From Mycobacterium parmense (GTDB lineage Bacteria > Actinomycetota > Actinomycetes > Mycobacteriales > Mycobacteriaceae), in the NCBI RefSeq assembly GCF_010730575.1, contig NZ_AP022614.1:5394001-5458000 (forward strand): a stretch of 64,000 nt of DNA, given 5' to 3'. Position 1 is the first letter of the stretch. Each line of letters begins with the position of its first letter. The translations under genes were made by a program, and so were the position numbers. This document shows, piece after piece, positions 35,390 to 43,645 of this stretch. The notes under the pieces were generated by a model. That model was given only the letters and a program-made list of their open reading frames with translations, did not search any database and was not told the origin of the DNA.

Positions 35390-36596
35390 CCGGGTGGGCC
35401 CCATGGCCGGTGTGCGCGTAGTCGACCTCACCGCGATGGTGATGGGACCGTACTGCACCCAGATCATGGCCGACATGGGCGCCGACGTGATCAAAGTCGA
35501 ACCACCGCAGGGGGACGACACCCGGTTCATCTCGGTGGGGCCCGCACCGGGCATGAGCGGGGTGTTCGTCAACGTCAACCGGGGCAAGCGCAGCGTCGTG
35601 CTGGACCTGCGCAGCGACGCCGGAACCCGCGCGCTGCGCGCGCTGGTGCAGACCGCCGACGTGTTCATCCACTCGATGCGCGCCAGGGCGATCGCCAAGC
35701 TCGGCTTCGCCTACCACGACGTCGCCTCGCTGAATCCCGCGATCGTCTACACGAATTGCTACGGGTACGGGCGCCGCGGGCCCGACCGTGACCGCCCCGC
35801 CTACGACGACACGATTCAGGCCGAATGCGGATTGCCGGCGGTGCAACAGCAATTGACCGGTGAGGCCGACTACGTCGGGACCATCATGGCCGACAAGATC
35901 GCCGGGCTGACCGCGCTCTACGCGACGACCATGGCGTTGTTCCACCGCGAACGCACCGGAGAGGGGCAGGAAGTCGAGGTGGCCATGTTCGAGACGATGG
36001 CCTCGTTCATGCTCGTCGAACATGCCAACGGCGCCATGTTCGACCCGCCGCTGGGGCCGGCGGTGTATCCCCGCACCGTCGCGCCCAACCGGCGCCCCTA
36101 CCGCACCAGCGACGGCTACATCGCCGCGCTGATCTACAACGACAAGCACTGGAACGCATTCGTGAAGGCCGTGCAGCCACCCTGGGCCGGCGCGGCGTAT
36201 TCCACGCTGGAACAACGCGCGCGACAGATCGACACTGTCTACGGGCTGCTGGCCGAGACCATGAGGGAGCGGTCCACCGCGGACTGGTTGGCGCTGCTCC
36301 GAGACCTCGAGATACCGGCCGCGCCTCTCAACACGCCGGGCGCGCTGTTCGACGACCCGCATCTGGCCGCCGTCGGCATGTTCGAGACGGTGGACACCCC
36401 GCACGGGCCGGTGCGCTTTCCCGGCGTACCCACCTGGTTCTCGCAGACACCGGGCCGCGTCGCCGGGCCCGCGCCCGAGCTGGGCGCACATACCGAGGAG
36501 GTGCTCGCCGAAATCGGTGCGAGCCCCGACAGCAGCAACCCAATTACGCGGCCGGGGCGCGGTCTTGCGTCGGCCCGTGAGGGAAAGGAACACTGA
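35382..36596 (+). CDS. CaiB/BaiF family (class III) CoA-transferase
   Basis: 404 residues. GVRVVDLTAMVMGPYCTQIMADMGADVIKVE and NVNRGKRSVVLDLRSD are typical; the catalytic Asp region is RPAYDDTIQAECG near residue 140. The protein ends right before the TPP enzyme, with two bases between the genes. In oxalate degradation a formyl-CoA transferase of this family is paired with a TPP enzyme (oxalyl-CoA decarboxylase); the same pairing here suggests CoA is passed between a pathway acid and a short acid such as formate. That is inference. Confidence 0.92.
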   Translation: MADRVGPMAGVRVVDLTAMVMGPYCTQIMADMGADVIKVEPPQGDDTRFISVGPAPGMSGVFVNVNRGKRSVVLDLRSDAGTRALRALVQTADVFIHSMRARAIAKLGFAYHDVASLNPAIVYTNCYGYGRRGPDRDRPAYDDTIQAECGLPAVQQQLTGEADYVGTIMADKIAGLTALYATTMALFHRERTGEGQEVEVAMFETMASFMLVEHANGAMFDPPLGPAVYPRTVAPNRRPYRTSDGYIAALIYNDKHWNAFVKAVQPPWAGAAYSTLEQRARQIDTVYGLLAETMRERSTADWLALLRDLEIPAAPLNTPGALFDDPHLAAVGMFETVDTPHGPVRFPGVPTWFSQTPGRVAGPAPELGAHTEEVLAEIGASPDSSNPITRPGRGLASAREGKEH

Positions 36597-36598
36597 CC

Positions 36599-38269
36599 AT
36601 GGCCGTGCCGGTTTACAAACGCATCCTCGACCTGTTCGAGGCCGAGGGGGTCAACACCCTGTTCGGTATCCCGGACCCGAACTTCGTGCACATGTTCGCC
36701 GAGGCCGACGCGCGCGGATGGTCGGTGGTGGCGCCGCATCACGAGTTGAGCGCGGGCTTCATGGCCGAGGCGGCGTCGCGGATGACGGGCAATCCCGGCC
36801 TGTGCATCGGCACGCTGGGTCCCGGCATGGCCAACATCGCCGGGGCGATTCAGTGCGCAAAGGTGGAGAACTCGCCGGTGATCTTCCTCGGCGGCCAGCG
36901 GGCCCGCATCACCGAGCGCAGGGTCCGGCGTGGGCGCATCCAATTTGTACGCCAGGAGCCGCTTTTCGCGCCTTCGGTGAAGTACAGCGCGTCCATCGAA
37001 TACCCTGACCAGACCGATGAAATCGTTCACGAAGCGATCCGCCGCGCGATGTCCGGCACCCCCGGGCCGGCCTACATCGAGTACCCGTCGCACGTCATCC
37101 TCTCCGAGCTCAACCAGACGGCGGGTGAGCGCGAGGTGGCCGAGGCGGTGAAGCTGATCCGTGCGGCCCGGAGCCCGATCCTGCTGGTGGGGCACGGGGT
37201 TCACACGTCGCGCACCGGTGCGGCGGTGAGGGAACTGGCCGACCTCATGGCCTGCCCGGTGATCCAGACCTCCGGCGGCACCTCGTTCATCCCGGGACTG
37301 CAGGAGCGCACCTTCCCCTATTTGTTCTCCCCGGCGGCCAACGAGGCGGTCGAGGAATCCGACCTGTGCGTCGCGTTGGGCACCGAACTCGGTGAACCCA
37401 TGCACTATGGCCGCACGCAGCACTGGGCCGGTAACGATGCGAACCGCAAATGGGTGTACGTGGAGCAGGACCCGGCCGCCATCGGCGTCAACCGCCCGTT
37501 CGACGTGGCGCTGGTCGGCGATCTGCGCGGTGTCGTGCCGCAGCTGGTCTGCGCGCTCAGGGATTCGCCCCGAAAGCCCCCACCCGCGCTGCAGGCCCTG
37601 ATCGAAAAGGACGCGAAAGAGCTTGCCGACCTGGCACAATCGGCACCGTCTGGGCGCTCGCCGATCCACCCGGCGCGCTACATCGTCGAGGCCACCAAGG
37701 CATTCAACGAACTCGAGGACGGCATCATGGTGCGCGACGGCGGTGCGACCGTGATCTTCGGGTGGACCTACTCGCAGTCCAAGCCGCGCGACGTCATCTG
37801 GAACCAGAACTTCGGTCACCTGGGGACGGGATTGCCCTACGCGATCGGCGCCTCGGTCGCGGAGGGCGGCAAACGGCCGGTGATGCTGCTGACCAGTGAC
37901 TCGGCGTTCCTGTTTCATATCGCTGAATTGGAAACCGCCGCGCGGCAACATCTTCCGCTGGTTTGCGTGGTGGGCGTCGACCACCAGTGGGGCCTCGAGG
38001 TCGGTGTCTACAAGCGCACCTTCCCCCAGCCGTCGCCGCAGCCCGGTGTGCATTGGAGCAAGGATGTCCGGATGGACAAGGTAGCCGAGGGTTTCGGTTG
38101 CCACGGTGAGTACGTCGAGAAGGAAGAGGAGATCGGCCCGGCGATCGCTCGCGCCTACGCCAGCGGCAAGGTCGGTGTGGTGCACGTGTGCATCGATCCC
38201 AAGGCCAACTCCGAGGAGATGCCCAAGTACGACCGGTTCCGCACCTGGTATGCCGAAGGCACCCAGTAA
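36599..38269 (+). CDS. Thiamine diphosphate-dependent lyase/decarboxylase
   Basis: 556 residues, acetolactate synthase superfamily with PYR, central and PP domains. Glu49 in HHELSAGFMAEA is the cofactor-activating Glu; GTLGPGMANIAGA and GGATVIFGWT follow. In the PP domain the metal motif is SDS (433-435) rather than GDG, and Asp461 stands where Asn is usual (VGVDHQWGLE). Relatives include 2-hydroxyacyl-CoA lyase, benzaldehyde lyase and oxalyl-CoA decarboxylase. No regulatory subunit gene is near, so it is not the biosynthetic acetolactate synthase. Followed by an ALDH that could oxidise its aldehyde product. Confidence 0.88.
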   Translation: MAVPVYKRILDLFEAEGVNTLFGIPDPNFVHMFAEADARGWSVVAPHHELSAGFMAEAASRMTGNPGLCIGTLGPGMANIAGAIQCAKVENSPVIFLGGQRARITERRVRRGRIQFVRQEPLFAPSVKYSASIEYPDQTDEIVHEAIRRAMSGTPGPAYIEYPSHVILSELNQTAGEREVAEAVKLIRAARSPILLVGHGVHTSRTGAAVRELADLMACPVIQTSGGTSFIPGLQERTFPYLFSPAANEAVEESDLCVALGTELGEPMHYGRTQHWAGNDANRKWVYVEQDPAAIGVNRPFDVALVGDLRGVVPQLVCALRDSPRKPPPALQALIEKDAKELADLAQSAPSGRSPIHPARYIVEATKAFNELEDGIMVRDGGATVIFGWTYSQSKPRDVIWNQNFGHLGTGLPYAIGASVAEGGKRPVMLLTSDSAFLFHIAELETAARQHLPLVCVVGVDHQWGLEVGVYKRTFPQPSPQPGVHWSKDVRMDKVAEGFGCHGEYVEKEEEIGPAIARAYASGKVGVVHVCIDPKANSEEMPKYDRFRTWYAEGTQ

Positions 38270-38293
38270 GCCACCGAGAAAGGGATCGACGTC

Positions 38294-39730
38294 ATGCGCG
38301 AACACCTGAAGTTCTACATCGACGGACACTGGGTGGACCCGCTGCGGCCCAATCCTTTTGACGTGGAGAACCCGGTGACCGAGGAGGTATCCGGGAAGAT
38401 CTCGCTCGGGTCCGCGGCGGACGTCGACGTGGCGGTGCAAGCCGCCCGGCGTGCTTTCGCCAATTGGTCGCAGAGCACCCGCGAGCAGCGCCTGGACCTG
38501 CTGCAGGCCATCCTCGCCGAGTACCAGAAGCGTTCCGAAGATCTCGCCGAGGCGGTCACCGAGGAGATCGGCGCGCCGCCGTCGCTGGCCGCGGGGCCGC
38601 AGGTGTTCCTCGGGATCGCCCACCTGACCACGGCCATCGACGTGCTGAAGAACTTCGCGTTCTCCGAGCAACACGGGGCGACGCTGATCGCCAAGGAGCC
38701 GATCGGTGTGTGCGGATTGATCACGCCCTGGAACTGGCCGATCAACCAGGTTGCGGTCAAGGTCTACCCCGCGCTGGCCACCGGCTGCACCGTCATCCTC
38801 AAACCGTCGGAGGTGGCGCCGTATTCGCCGTACATCTTCGCCGAGATCCTCGACGCCGCGGGCGTGCCCGCGGGGGTGTTCAACCTCGTCAACGGCGACG
38901 GGCCCGGTGTGGGCGTCGCCCTGGCGAGCCATCCCGACATCGACATGGTGTCCTTCACCGGCTCGACGCGCGCCGGTGTCGAGGTGGCCAGGAACGCCGC
39001 CCTGACCGTGAAGCGGGTGACGCAGGAACTCGGCGGCAAAAGCCCCAACATCGTCCTCGACGACGGCGGCTTCGCCCAGGGCGTCAGCGCCGGCGTGGCC
39101 AATATGATGCCCAACTCCGGGCAGAGCTGTAACGCGCCGTCGCGCATGCTGGTCCCGAATTCCCGCATGGACGAAGCGATTACCATCGCGCGGGAGGCGG
39201 CCGAGCGGATCGCCGTGGGAAGTCCAGACGATGCGACGGCCATCGGCCCGGTCGCGTCGAGGGCACAGTTCGACAAGGTTCAGCGCCTGATCCAGAAGGG
39301 CATCGACGAGGGCGCCACCGTGGTCGCGGGGGGCCCGGGCCGGCCGTCGGGGCTGGACAAGGGGTACTACGTCAGGCCGACCGTCTTCGCCCACGTCACC
39401 AACGACATGGCGATCGCGCGCGAGGAGATCTTCGGGCCGGTGCTGTGCATCCTCGGCTACGACGACCTCGACCATGCCGTCGAGATCGCCAATGACACCG
39501 AATACGGCCTCGCGGGCTTCGTCTCGGGAGCCGATCTGGACAAGGCACGCGAGGTGGCCCGCAGGATCCGCGCGGGATGGGTGACGATCAATCACGCATT
39601 CGACCTGAACGCGCCGTTCGGCGGTTACAAACGCAGCGGCAACGGCCGGGAGTGGAGCGAGTTCGGGTTCCACGAATACCTGGAAGTCAAGAGCGTCCTG
39701 GGCTACGCACCCGAGCTGGCTCCGCGATAA
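38294..39730 (+). CDS. Aldehyde dehydrogenase
   Basis: 478 residues, ATG preceded by GAAAGGGATCGACGTC. Glu245 in QELGGKSP and Cys279 in NSGQSCNAPSR are the catalytic pair; TPWNWP gives the oxyanion Asn; EEIFGPVL and PFGGYKRSGNGRE complete the family. Twenty-four bases after the TPP gene, probably same transcript, and the last gene of the rightward arm before a convergent P450. It would convert an aldehyde, perhaps released by the TPP enzyme, to the acid. It is only distantly similar to the ALDH at 4015. Confidence 0.94.
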   Translation: MREHLKFYIDGHWVDPLRPNPFDVENPVTEEVSGKISLGSAADVDVAVQAARRAFANWSQSTREQRLDLLQAILAEYQKRSEDLAEAVTEEIGAPPSLAAGPQVFLGIAHLTTAIDVLKNFAFSEQHGATLIAKEPIGVCGLITPWNWPINQVAVKVYPALATGCTVILKPSEVAPYSPYIFAEILDAAGVPAGVFNLVNGDGPGVGVALASHPDIDMVSFTGSTRAGVEVARNAALTVKRVTQELGGKSPNIVLDDGGFAQGVSAGVANMMPNSGQSCNAPSRMLVPNSRMDEAITIAREAAERIAVGSPDDATAIGPVASRAQFDKVQRLIQKGIDEGATVVAGGPGRPSGLDKGYYVRPTVFAHVTNDMAIAREEIFGPVLCILGYDDLDHAVEIANDTEYGLAGFVSGADLDKAREVARRIRAGWVTINHAFDLNAPFGGYKRSGNGREWSEFGFHEYLEVKSVLGYAPELAPR

Positions 39731-39770
39731 GCGGAGCCGACGCTGGGGCCGACGAGACTCGGAACGAAAA

Positions 39771-41066
39771 TCAGCCCACCGGCACGACCGCGTCGGCGGT
39801 CGTGAAGGTCAGGTGCAGTTCGCTCAGGCCGCGCAGGATGTAGGTCGGCTCGTAGTTGTAGCGGCGCTCGGCGCTGGGCCCATGGTGGGCTTCGTCGATC
39901 TCGATGTGCGACATGCGATCCAGGATCCGCTCGATCGAGACGCGGCCCTCGACCCGTGCGAGCGGTCCGCCGGGGCACGAGTGGACACCGCGGGCAAACG
40001 CCATGTGCTCGCGGACATTTCGCCGGCGCAGGTCGAACTCGTGCGGGTTGTCGAAGCGGCGCGGGTCGCGGTTGGCCGCTCCGGGAAGCACCATCACCAC
40101 GGTGCCCGGGGCGATGTCGACCCCGCCGACGCGGGTGGCCCTGCGGGCCAGCCGGCAGTCGCTCTTGACGGGGCTCTCCATGCGCAGCGACTCCTCGATG
40201 AATCCCGGAATCAGGCTGCGGTCCGCGCGCAGCTGCTGCTGGATCTCGGGACGGTCGCCGAGCGCCTGCAGCGCGGCGCTGAGCAGCTTGGCGGTGGTCT
40301 CCTGCCCGGCCGCGAAGAGGAACGTGGCCGAGCGGACCACCTCGATCACCTCGGGGGTCGAGCCGTCCGGGTACTTCGCCGTGGCCAGCGACGTCAGGAC
40401 GTCGTTGCGGGGTGTGTTGCGCCGGTCCTCGATGTAGGAACAGAACTTCTCGTCGAGCCACTCCAGCGGGTTGAGGCCGACCGATTCGTGATCCAGGGCG
40501 CCCACCCGCGCCTCGGGGCGATCGGCGCCCAGGGCGACGCGGAACTCCTTGTGGTCGTCCTCGGGGACGCCGAGCAGGTCGGCGATCACCAACGTGGCGA
40601 AGGGCTTCGAGTATTCGGCGATGAACTCGCACTGACCGTTGTGCAGGAACTCGTCGAGCTGGCGGTCGGCGAGGCGCCACATGAATTCTTCGTTCTGCTT
40701 GAGCCTGCTCGGGGTCAGCAGCCTGCTCAGCACCGAGCGGGCCCGGGTGTGATCCGGCGGGTCCATGGTGACCATGTGCTCGAACATCGGGAAGGAACTG
40801 CGGTGCTGGTCGATCAGCGCGCTGATGTCGTCGCCTTCGGGCTGGAAGGGCAGCGGCGGGAACGGGCCGCCGAGCGCGACGATGTTGGAGAAGGTGTCGG
40901 GGTCCTTGTAGATCTCGGTGGCCTCGTCGTAGCCGGTGACCGCCACGACCCCATAGTGCGGCAGCGGCAGCACCGGGTTTTGGCTGCGCAGGTAGTCGAA
41001 GTAGGGATGCGGATCCGGAACCAGGGACGGGTCGGTGAAGAAATCGATCGAGTCGTAGTTGGTCAT
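39771..41066 (-). CDS. Cytochrome P450 monooxygenase
   Basis: 431 residues. Haem loop FARGVHSCPGG gives Cys364; I-helix FAAGQETTAK has the acid-alcohol pair Glu-Thr; ESLR carries ExxR. The motif VKSDCRLARRAT and the C-terminal YEPTYILRGLSELHL are characteristic of one actinobacterial P450 group whose number I cannot recall. No ferredoxin gene adjoins, unlike the P450 at 1364. It is divergent from a TetR gene with an inverted repeat between them, so it is likely induced by its own substrate. Confidence 0.95.
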   Translation of the reverse strand: MTNYDSIDFFTDPSLVPDPHPYFDYLRSQNPVLPLPHYGVVAVTGYDEATEIYKDPDTFSNIVALGGPFPPLPFQPEGDDISALIDQHRSSFPMFEHMVTMDPPDHTRARSVLSRLLTPSRLKQNEEFMWRLADRQLDEFLHNGQCEFIAEYSKPFATLVIADLLGVPEDDHKEFRVALGADRPEARVGALDHESVGLNPLEWLDEKFCSYIEDRRNTPRNDVLTSLATAKYPDGSTPEVIEVVRSATFLFAAGQETTAKLLSAALQALGDRPEIQQQLRADRSLIPGFIEESLRMESPVKSDCRLARRATRVGGVDIAPGTVVMVLPGAANRDPRRFDNPHEFDLRRRNVREHMAFARGVHSCPGGPLARVEGRVSIERILDRMSHIEIDEAHHGPSAERRYNYEPTYILRGLSELHLTFTTADAVVPVG

Positions 41067-41147
41067 CGGGGTGCGTCTCCCTGAGCTGGGTTTTACCGTG
41101 GTCTTCGGCGGCAGGCGGCACCGCCGCCCGGTTCCGAGAGTCGAAAT

Positions 41148-41169
41148 ATGCTGAGCACCTGCTTAGCAT
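41148..41169. promoter_or_regulatory. Inverted repeat, likely TetR operator for P450/tetR
   Basis: ATGCTGAGC, four bases, GCTTAGCAT: nine-base arms with one mismatch. It lies between the divergent P450 (start 41066) and TetR (start 41260) genes. TAATGT at 41175-41180 is a possible -10 of tetR, which puts this repeat over the -35. Confidence 0.6.
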
Positions 41170-41259
41170 GGCGGTAATGTCAGGGTCAAGGTCGCAACGC
41201 CGCGCCACGATACGATCCGTGTGGTCGGCACGCGATCGCACACGGTACGGAGCAAAGAC

Positions 41260-41973
41260 ATGACATCGTCCTCTTCCGGAGCCCGCAGGATCGGGGCGCC
41301 GGACGCGAAGAACCGTGGTCTGTTGCTCGATGCCGCCGAGCAGCTGATGCTCGAAGAGGGCTATGCCGCGGTGACGTCGCGGCGCCTGGCAAGCAAGGCG
41401 GGGCTGAAACCTCAACTCGTGCACTACTACTTCCGCACGATGGAAGAGCTGTTCCTCGAGGTCTTCCGCCGCCGCGCCGAAGAAGCGCTCGAAGTGCACG
41501 CGCGGCTGCTGCAGTCGGCGCAGCCGCTGTGGGCGCTGTGGCGGTTCGGCACCGACCCCGCCTTCACCCGGATCTCGATGGAATTCATGGCGCTGGCGAA
41601 TCACCGCAAGGAGATGCGGGCCGAAATCGCTCGCTACGCCGAGCGTTTGCGCGAAGAAGAGCGCGAGGCGGTGGCCGGCGCGCTCCGGCGCTACGGCGCG
41701 GAGAATCCGGACGTGCCGCCCGTGGTCTGGACTGTGCTGATGACGAGCCTGTCGCGATTCCTGGTGCTCGAGCAGGCGATCGGCATGTCGGGCGGCCACG
41801 CCGAGACCGTGGAGTTGGTCGAGAATTACCTGCGCCGGCTGGAGGGCGAGCCGCAACCCATCACGGGAATACCGGACACCTGGGTCGTTCACCAATTCCG
41901 CAGCGAGCAAAGCACGCCCTTGGGGCCATCCTTGGTCACGACGACGACTCCGTCCACCGCCAGAACGCAGTGA
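41260..41973 (+). CDS. TetR family transcriptional regulator
   Basis: 237 residues from the ATG with GGAG seven bases upstream; a GTG at 41221 is possible. HTH at residues about 18-65 (LLLDAAEQLMLEEGYAAVTSR, AGLKPQLVHYYFRTMEELF). The C-terminal ~28 residues (WVVHQFRSEQSTPLGPSLV onward) are encoded by DNA that is also the antisense of the secreted protein at 41889-42314, so the two genes overlap tail to tail by 85 bases. Likely represses itself and the divergent P450 through 41148-41169. Confidence 0.92.
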   Translation: MTSSSSGARRIGAPDAKNRGLLLDAAEQLMLEEGYAAVTSRRLASKAGLKPQLVHYYFRTMEELFLEVFRRRAEEALEVHARLLQSAQPLWALWRFGTDPAFTRISMEFMALANHRKEMRAEIARYAERLREEEREAVAGALRRYGAENPDVPPVVWTVLMTSLSRFLVLEQAIGMSGGHAETVELVENYLRRLEGEPQPITGIPDTWVVHQFRSEQSTPLGPSLVTTTTPSTARTQ

Positions 41974-42314
41974 AGCCCAGGGGTGCCGGGCTCGGTGCCC
42001 GTGCTCGCCACGACCATCGCGTAATCGTCGGGATCCGTCATGTCCAGGTCGAAGGTCCACGGCCTGCCCGGGGCGATATCGACGTCGACGTGCGGCGTGA
42101 AGGAGTACGGGTTGTGACTGTAATCGGAGAACTGCGCCGGCTGGTGATCGAGGTAGTAGATGTCGGTGTAGATCGGCTTCTCGGAAGTGACGGCGTACTT
42201 GACGTGATGCACCACCGGGTCGTCGGCGTGGGCCCGACCGGCGCTCACGGCTGAGCCCGCGCACACCAACAGCAGGGCCGAGCCGGCAGCCAACAACCTG
42301 TCCACGCCTGTCAT
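41889..42314 (-). CDS. MmpS-like small exported protein
   Basis: 141 residues from ATG (MTGVDRLLAAGSALLLVCAGS) overlapping the upstream stop by ATGA. Signal peptide or single anchor to about residue 30 (GRAHA). The mature domain follows the MmpS pattern: VHHVKYAVTS, TDIYYLDHQPAQ, PWTFDLDM, AMVVAST, LHCVLAVDGVVV and a final Cys (GVLCSL), giving a probable disulfide. MmpS proteins normally assist MmpL exporters, but no mmpL is here; instead it is coupled to an enoyl-CoA hydratase. Family call is by pattern only. Confidence 0.7.
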   Translation of the reverse strand: MTGVDRLLAAGSALLLVCAGSAVSAGRAHADDPVVHHVKYAVTSEKPIYTDIYYLDHQPAQFSDYSHNPYSFTPHVDVDIAPGRPWTFDLDMTDPDDYAMVVASTGTEPGTPGLHCVLAVDGVVVVTKDGPKGVLCSLRNW

Positions 42315-43066
42315 GTCGCTCCTCCGGCTTTCGTGCCCGGTTTGGCGGTGCGGTTCATCACCCGCTCTGCGGCCTGCCAGTGGGCGTCGGCAACCCACAG
42401 CCGCGCAAAGGATGCTATCGCTTCGTCAGGCGAAACGCCGCTGATTACGCGCTTTATCTCGTTCGCCGGGTGACGGGCCAGCGATCGCGCGATCGACGGC
42501 CAGCCGGCGTCGGGTGAGTCGAACACCGAGCGCGGCAGCACCCGATCCACCAGGCCGATGCGTTCGGCCTCGGCCGCGCTGAGCGCGCAGCCGGTCCCCG
42601 CCAGCAGCAGCGCTCTGCTCTTTCCGACGAGCGCGGCGAGCCTTTCGGCGCCGCCCCAGGCCGGCATGATCTCCAGCTCCACCTGATTGAAGGCGATCTT
42701 GATGTCGTCGGCGGCCACCCGGATGTCGGCGGCGACCGCGAATTCGGCGCCACCGCCGAACGCATGCCCGTTCAGCGCGGCGATCACCGGGGCCGGAAAG
42801 CCGGCGACCTGATCGCAGATCGAGCGCATTCGCCTTGCCATCGCCGCGGCGTCCTCGTGGGTCCGCAGTGCGCTCAGCTCCTTGAGGTCGCCGCCCGATA
42901 CGAAGGCCCGGTCACCCGCGCCCCTGATGACCAACGCATTGGCGCCGACGGCGGCATCGAGCGCCTTCTCCAGCTGAGCCATGGTGTCCAGCGAGATGGC
43001 GTTGCGGGCGTGCGGACGATCGATGGTCAGGACTGCCAACCCGTCGTCGATCTCCAGATCCACCAT
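42311..43066 (-). CDS. Enoyl-CoA hydratase/isomerase (crotonase) family
   Basis: 251 residues behind GAGGAG. Crotonase features: RPHARNAISLDTM, oxyanion-hole segment FVSGGDLKEL, NGHAFGGGAEFAVAADIRV, and ELEIMPAWGGAERL, where the Glu before IMP is near the second catalytic position. The first catalytic Glu (Glu in GGGAEFA) is shifted from the classical place, so activity could be hydratase, isomerase or another crotonase reaction. First gene of a leftward pair; divergent from the lipoprotein gene across the repeat at 43105-43123. Confidence 0.9.
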   Translation of the reverse strand: MVDLEIDDGLAVLTIDRPHARNAISLDTMAQLEKALDAAVGANALVIRGAGDRAFVSGGDLKELSALRTHEDAAAMARRMRSICDQVAGFPAPVIAALNGHAFGGGAEFAVAADIRVAADDIKIAFNQVELEIMPAWGGAERLAALVGKSRALLLAGTGCALSAAEAERIGLVDRVLPRSVFDSPDAGWPSIARSLARHPANEIKRVISGVSPDEAIASFARLWVADAHWQAAERVMNRTAKPGTKAGGAT

Positions 43067-43104
43067 GCGCCGTGAGCTCCTCGAACGAGAACGCTGATAT
43101 TGGC

Positions 43105-43123
43105 ATTCTCTTTCCGGGAGAAT
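43105..43123. promoter_or_regulatory. Inverted repeat ATTCTC-N7-GAGAAT, candidate operator
   Basis: Perfect six-base arms, seven-base spacer, between the divergent hydratase and lipoprotein genes. Same geometry and flanks as 17305-17323. On the plus strand TAACAT (43123-43128) and on the minus strand TATTCT (43119-43124) are possible -10 hexamers, so binding here could control both genes. Confidence 0.45.
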
Positions 43124-43176
43124 AACATCGTCGCTGCAGGCCCAGAACTCTCGTCAGTGTGGATGGAGGCGGCGCT

Positions 43177-43599
43177 GTGTGGAACCGGTTCCCGGCGGTG
43201 GCCGCTGCGGCGCTCTTGGCCACCGTCCTCGGTGCGTGCACGTCGAAGCCGCCCTCGCAGCTCTCCAGCACGGCGTCGGTGTCCGTCGACGGACACGACG
43301 CGAAGATGAACATCGTCCGGTGCACGCAACAGGAGTGGACGCGGACGATCTACGTCGGCGGCGAGTTCGCCGGGGCCAAGATCGTGATCGACGAGGGCTC
43401 GGAGCCTCTGGTCACCGAATCGGTCCGCATCCATAACCTCGGCGGATTCACGGGCTTGTATTCCAAGGACGACGGCGGCAACGCCGACATGAGCCTGTCC
43501 GGAGACAAATTCACCATCACCGGCACCGCCCACGGCTACAAGACCGACAAGCCAGGGGAGCCGGCCAGCGCCGCGTTCAAGATCATCGCTGTGTGCTGA
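43177..43599 (+). CDS. LpqH-like (19 kDa antigen family) lipoprotein
   Basis: 140 residues from GTG with GGAGG seven bases upstream. Signal VWNRFPAVAAAALLATVLGAC, lipobox LGAC, Cys21 lipidated. The mature domain has the 19 kDa family layout: SVSVDGHDAKMNIVRC, WTRTIYVG, SVRIHNLGGFTGLYSKD, DKFTITGTAHGY, and a final Cys (IIAVC) that can pair with the first. Members are surface lipoproteins, several of them TLR2 ligands; this one is a distant paralogue of LpqH itself. Stand-alone gene. Confidence 0.85.
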   Translation: MWNRFPAVAAAALLATVLGACTSKPPSQLSSTASVSVDGHDAKMNIVRCTQQEWTRTIYVGGEFAGAKIVIDEGSEPLVTESVRIHNLGGFTGLYSKDDGGNADMSLSGDKFTITGTAHGYKTDKPGEPASAAFKIIAVC

Positions 43600-43645
43600 C
43601 CGCTCTCGAAGCGTCGAGCGGGCACGTTGCGGTTTGGCTCTCGTA

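Noticed and set aside
36239..39673. 1144-codon open frame on the minus strand
   Set aside because: It is antisense to the CoA-transferase, TPP enzyme and ALDH genes, all of which have full catalytic motifs; long antisense frames are expected at this GC content.
39703..42264. 853-codon minus-strand frame
   Set aside because: Arg/Pro/Gly-rich shadow of the P450 and TetR genes with no domain motif.
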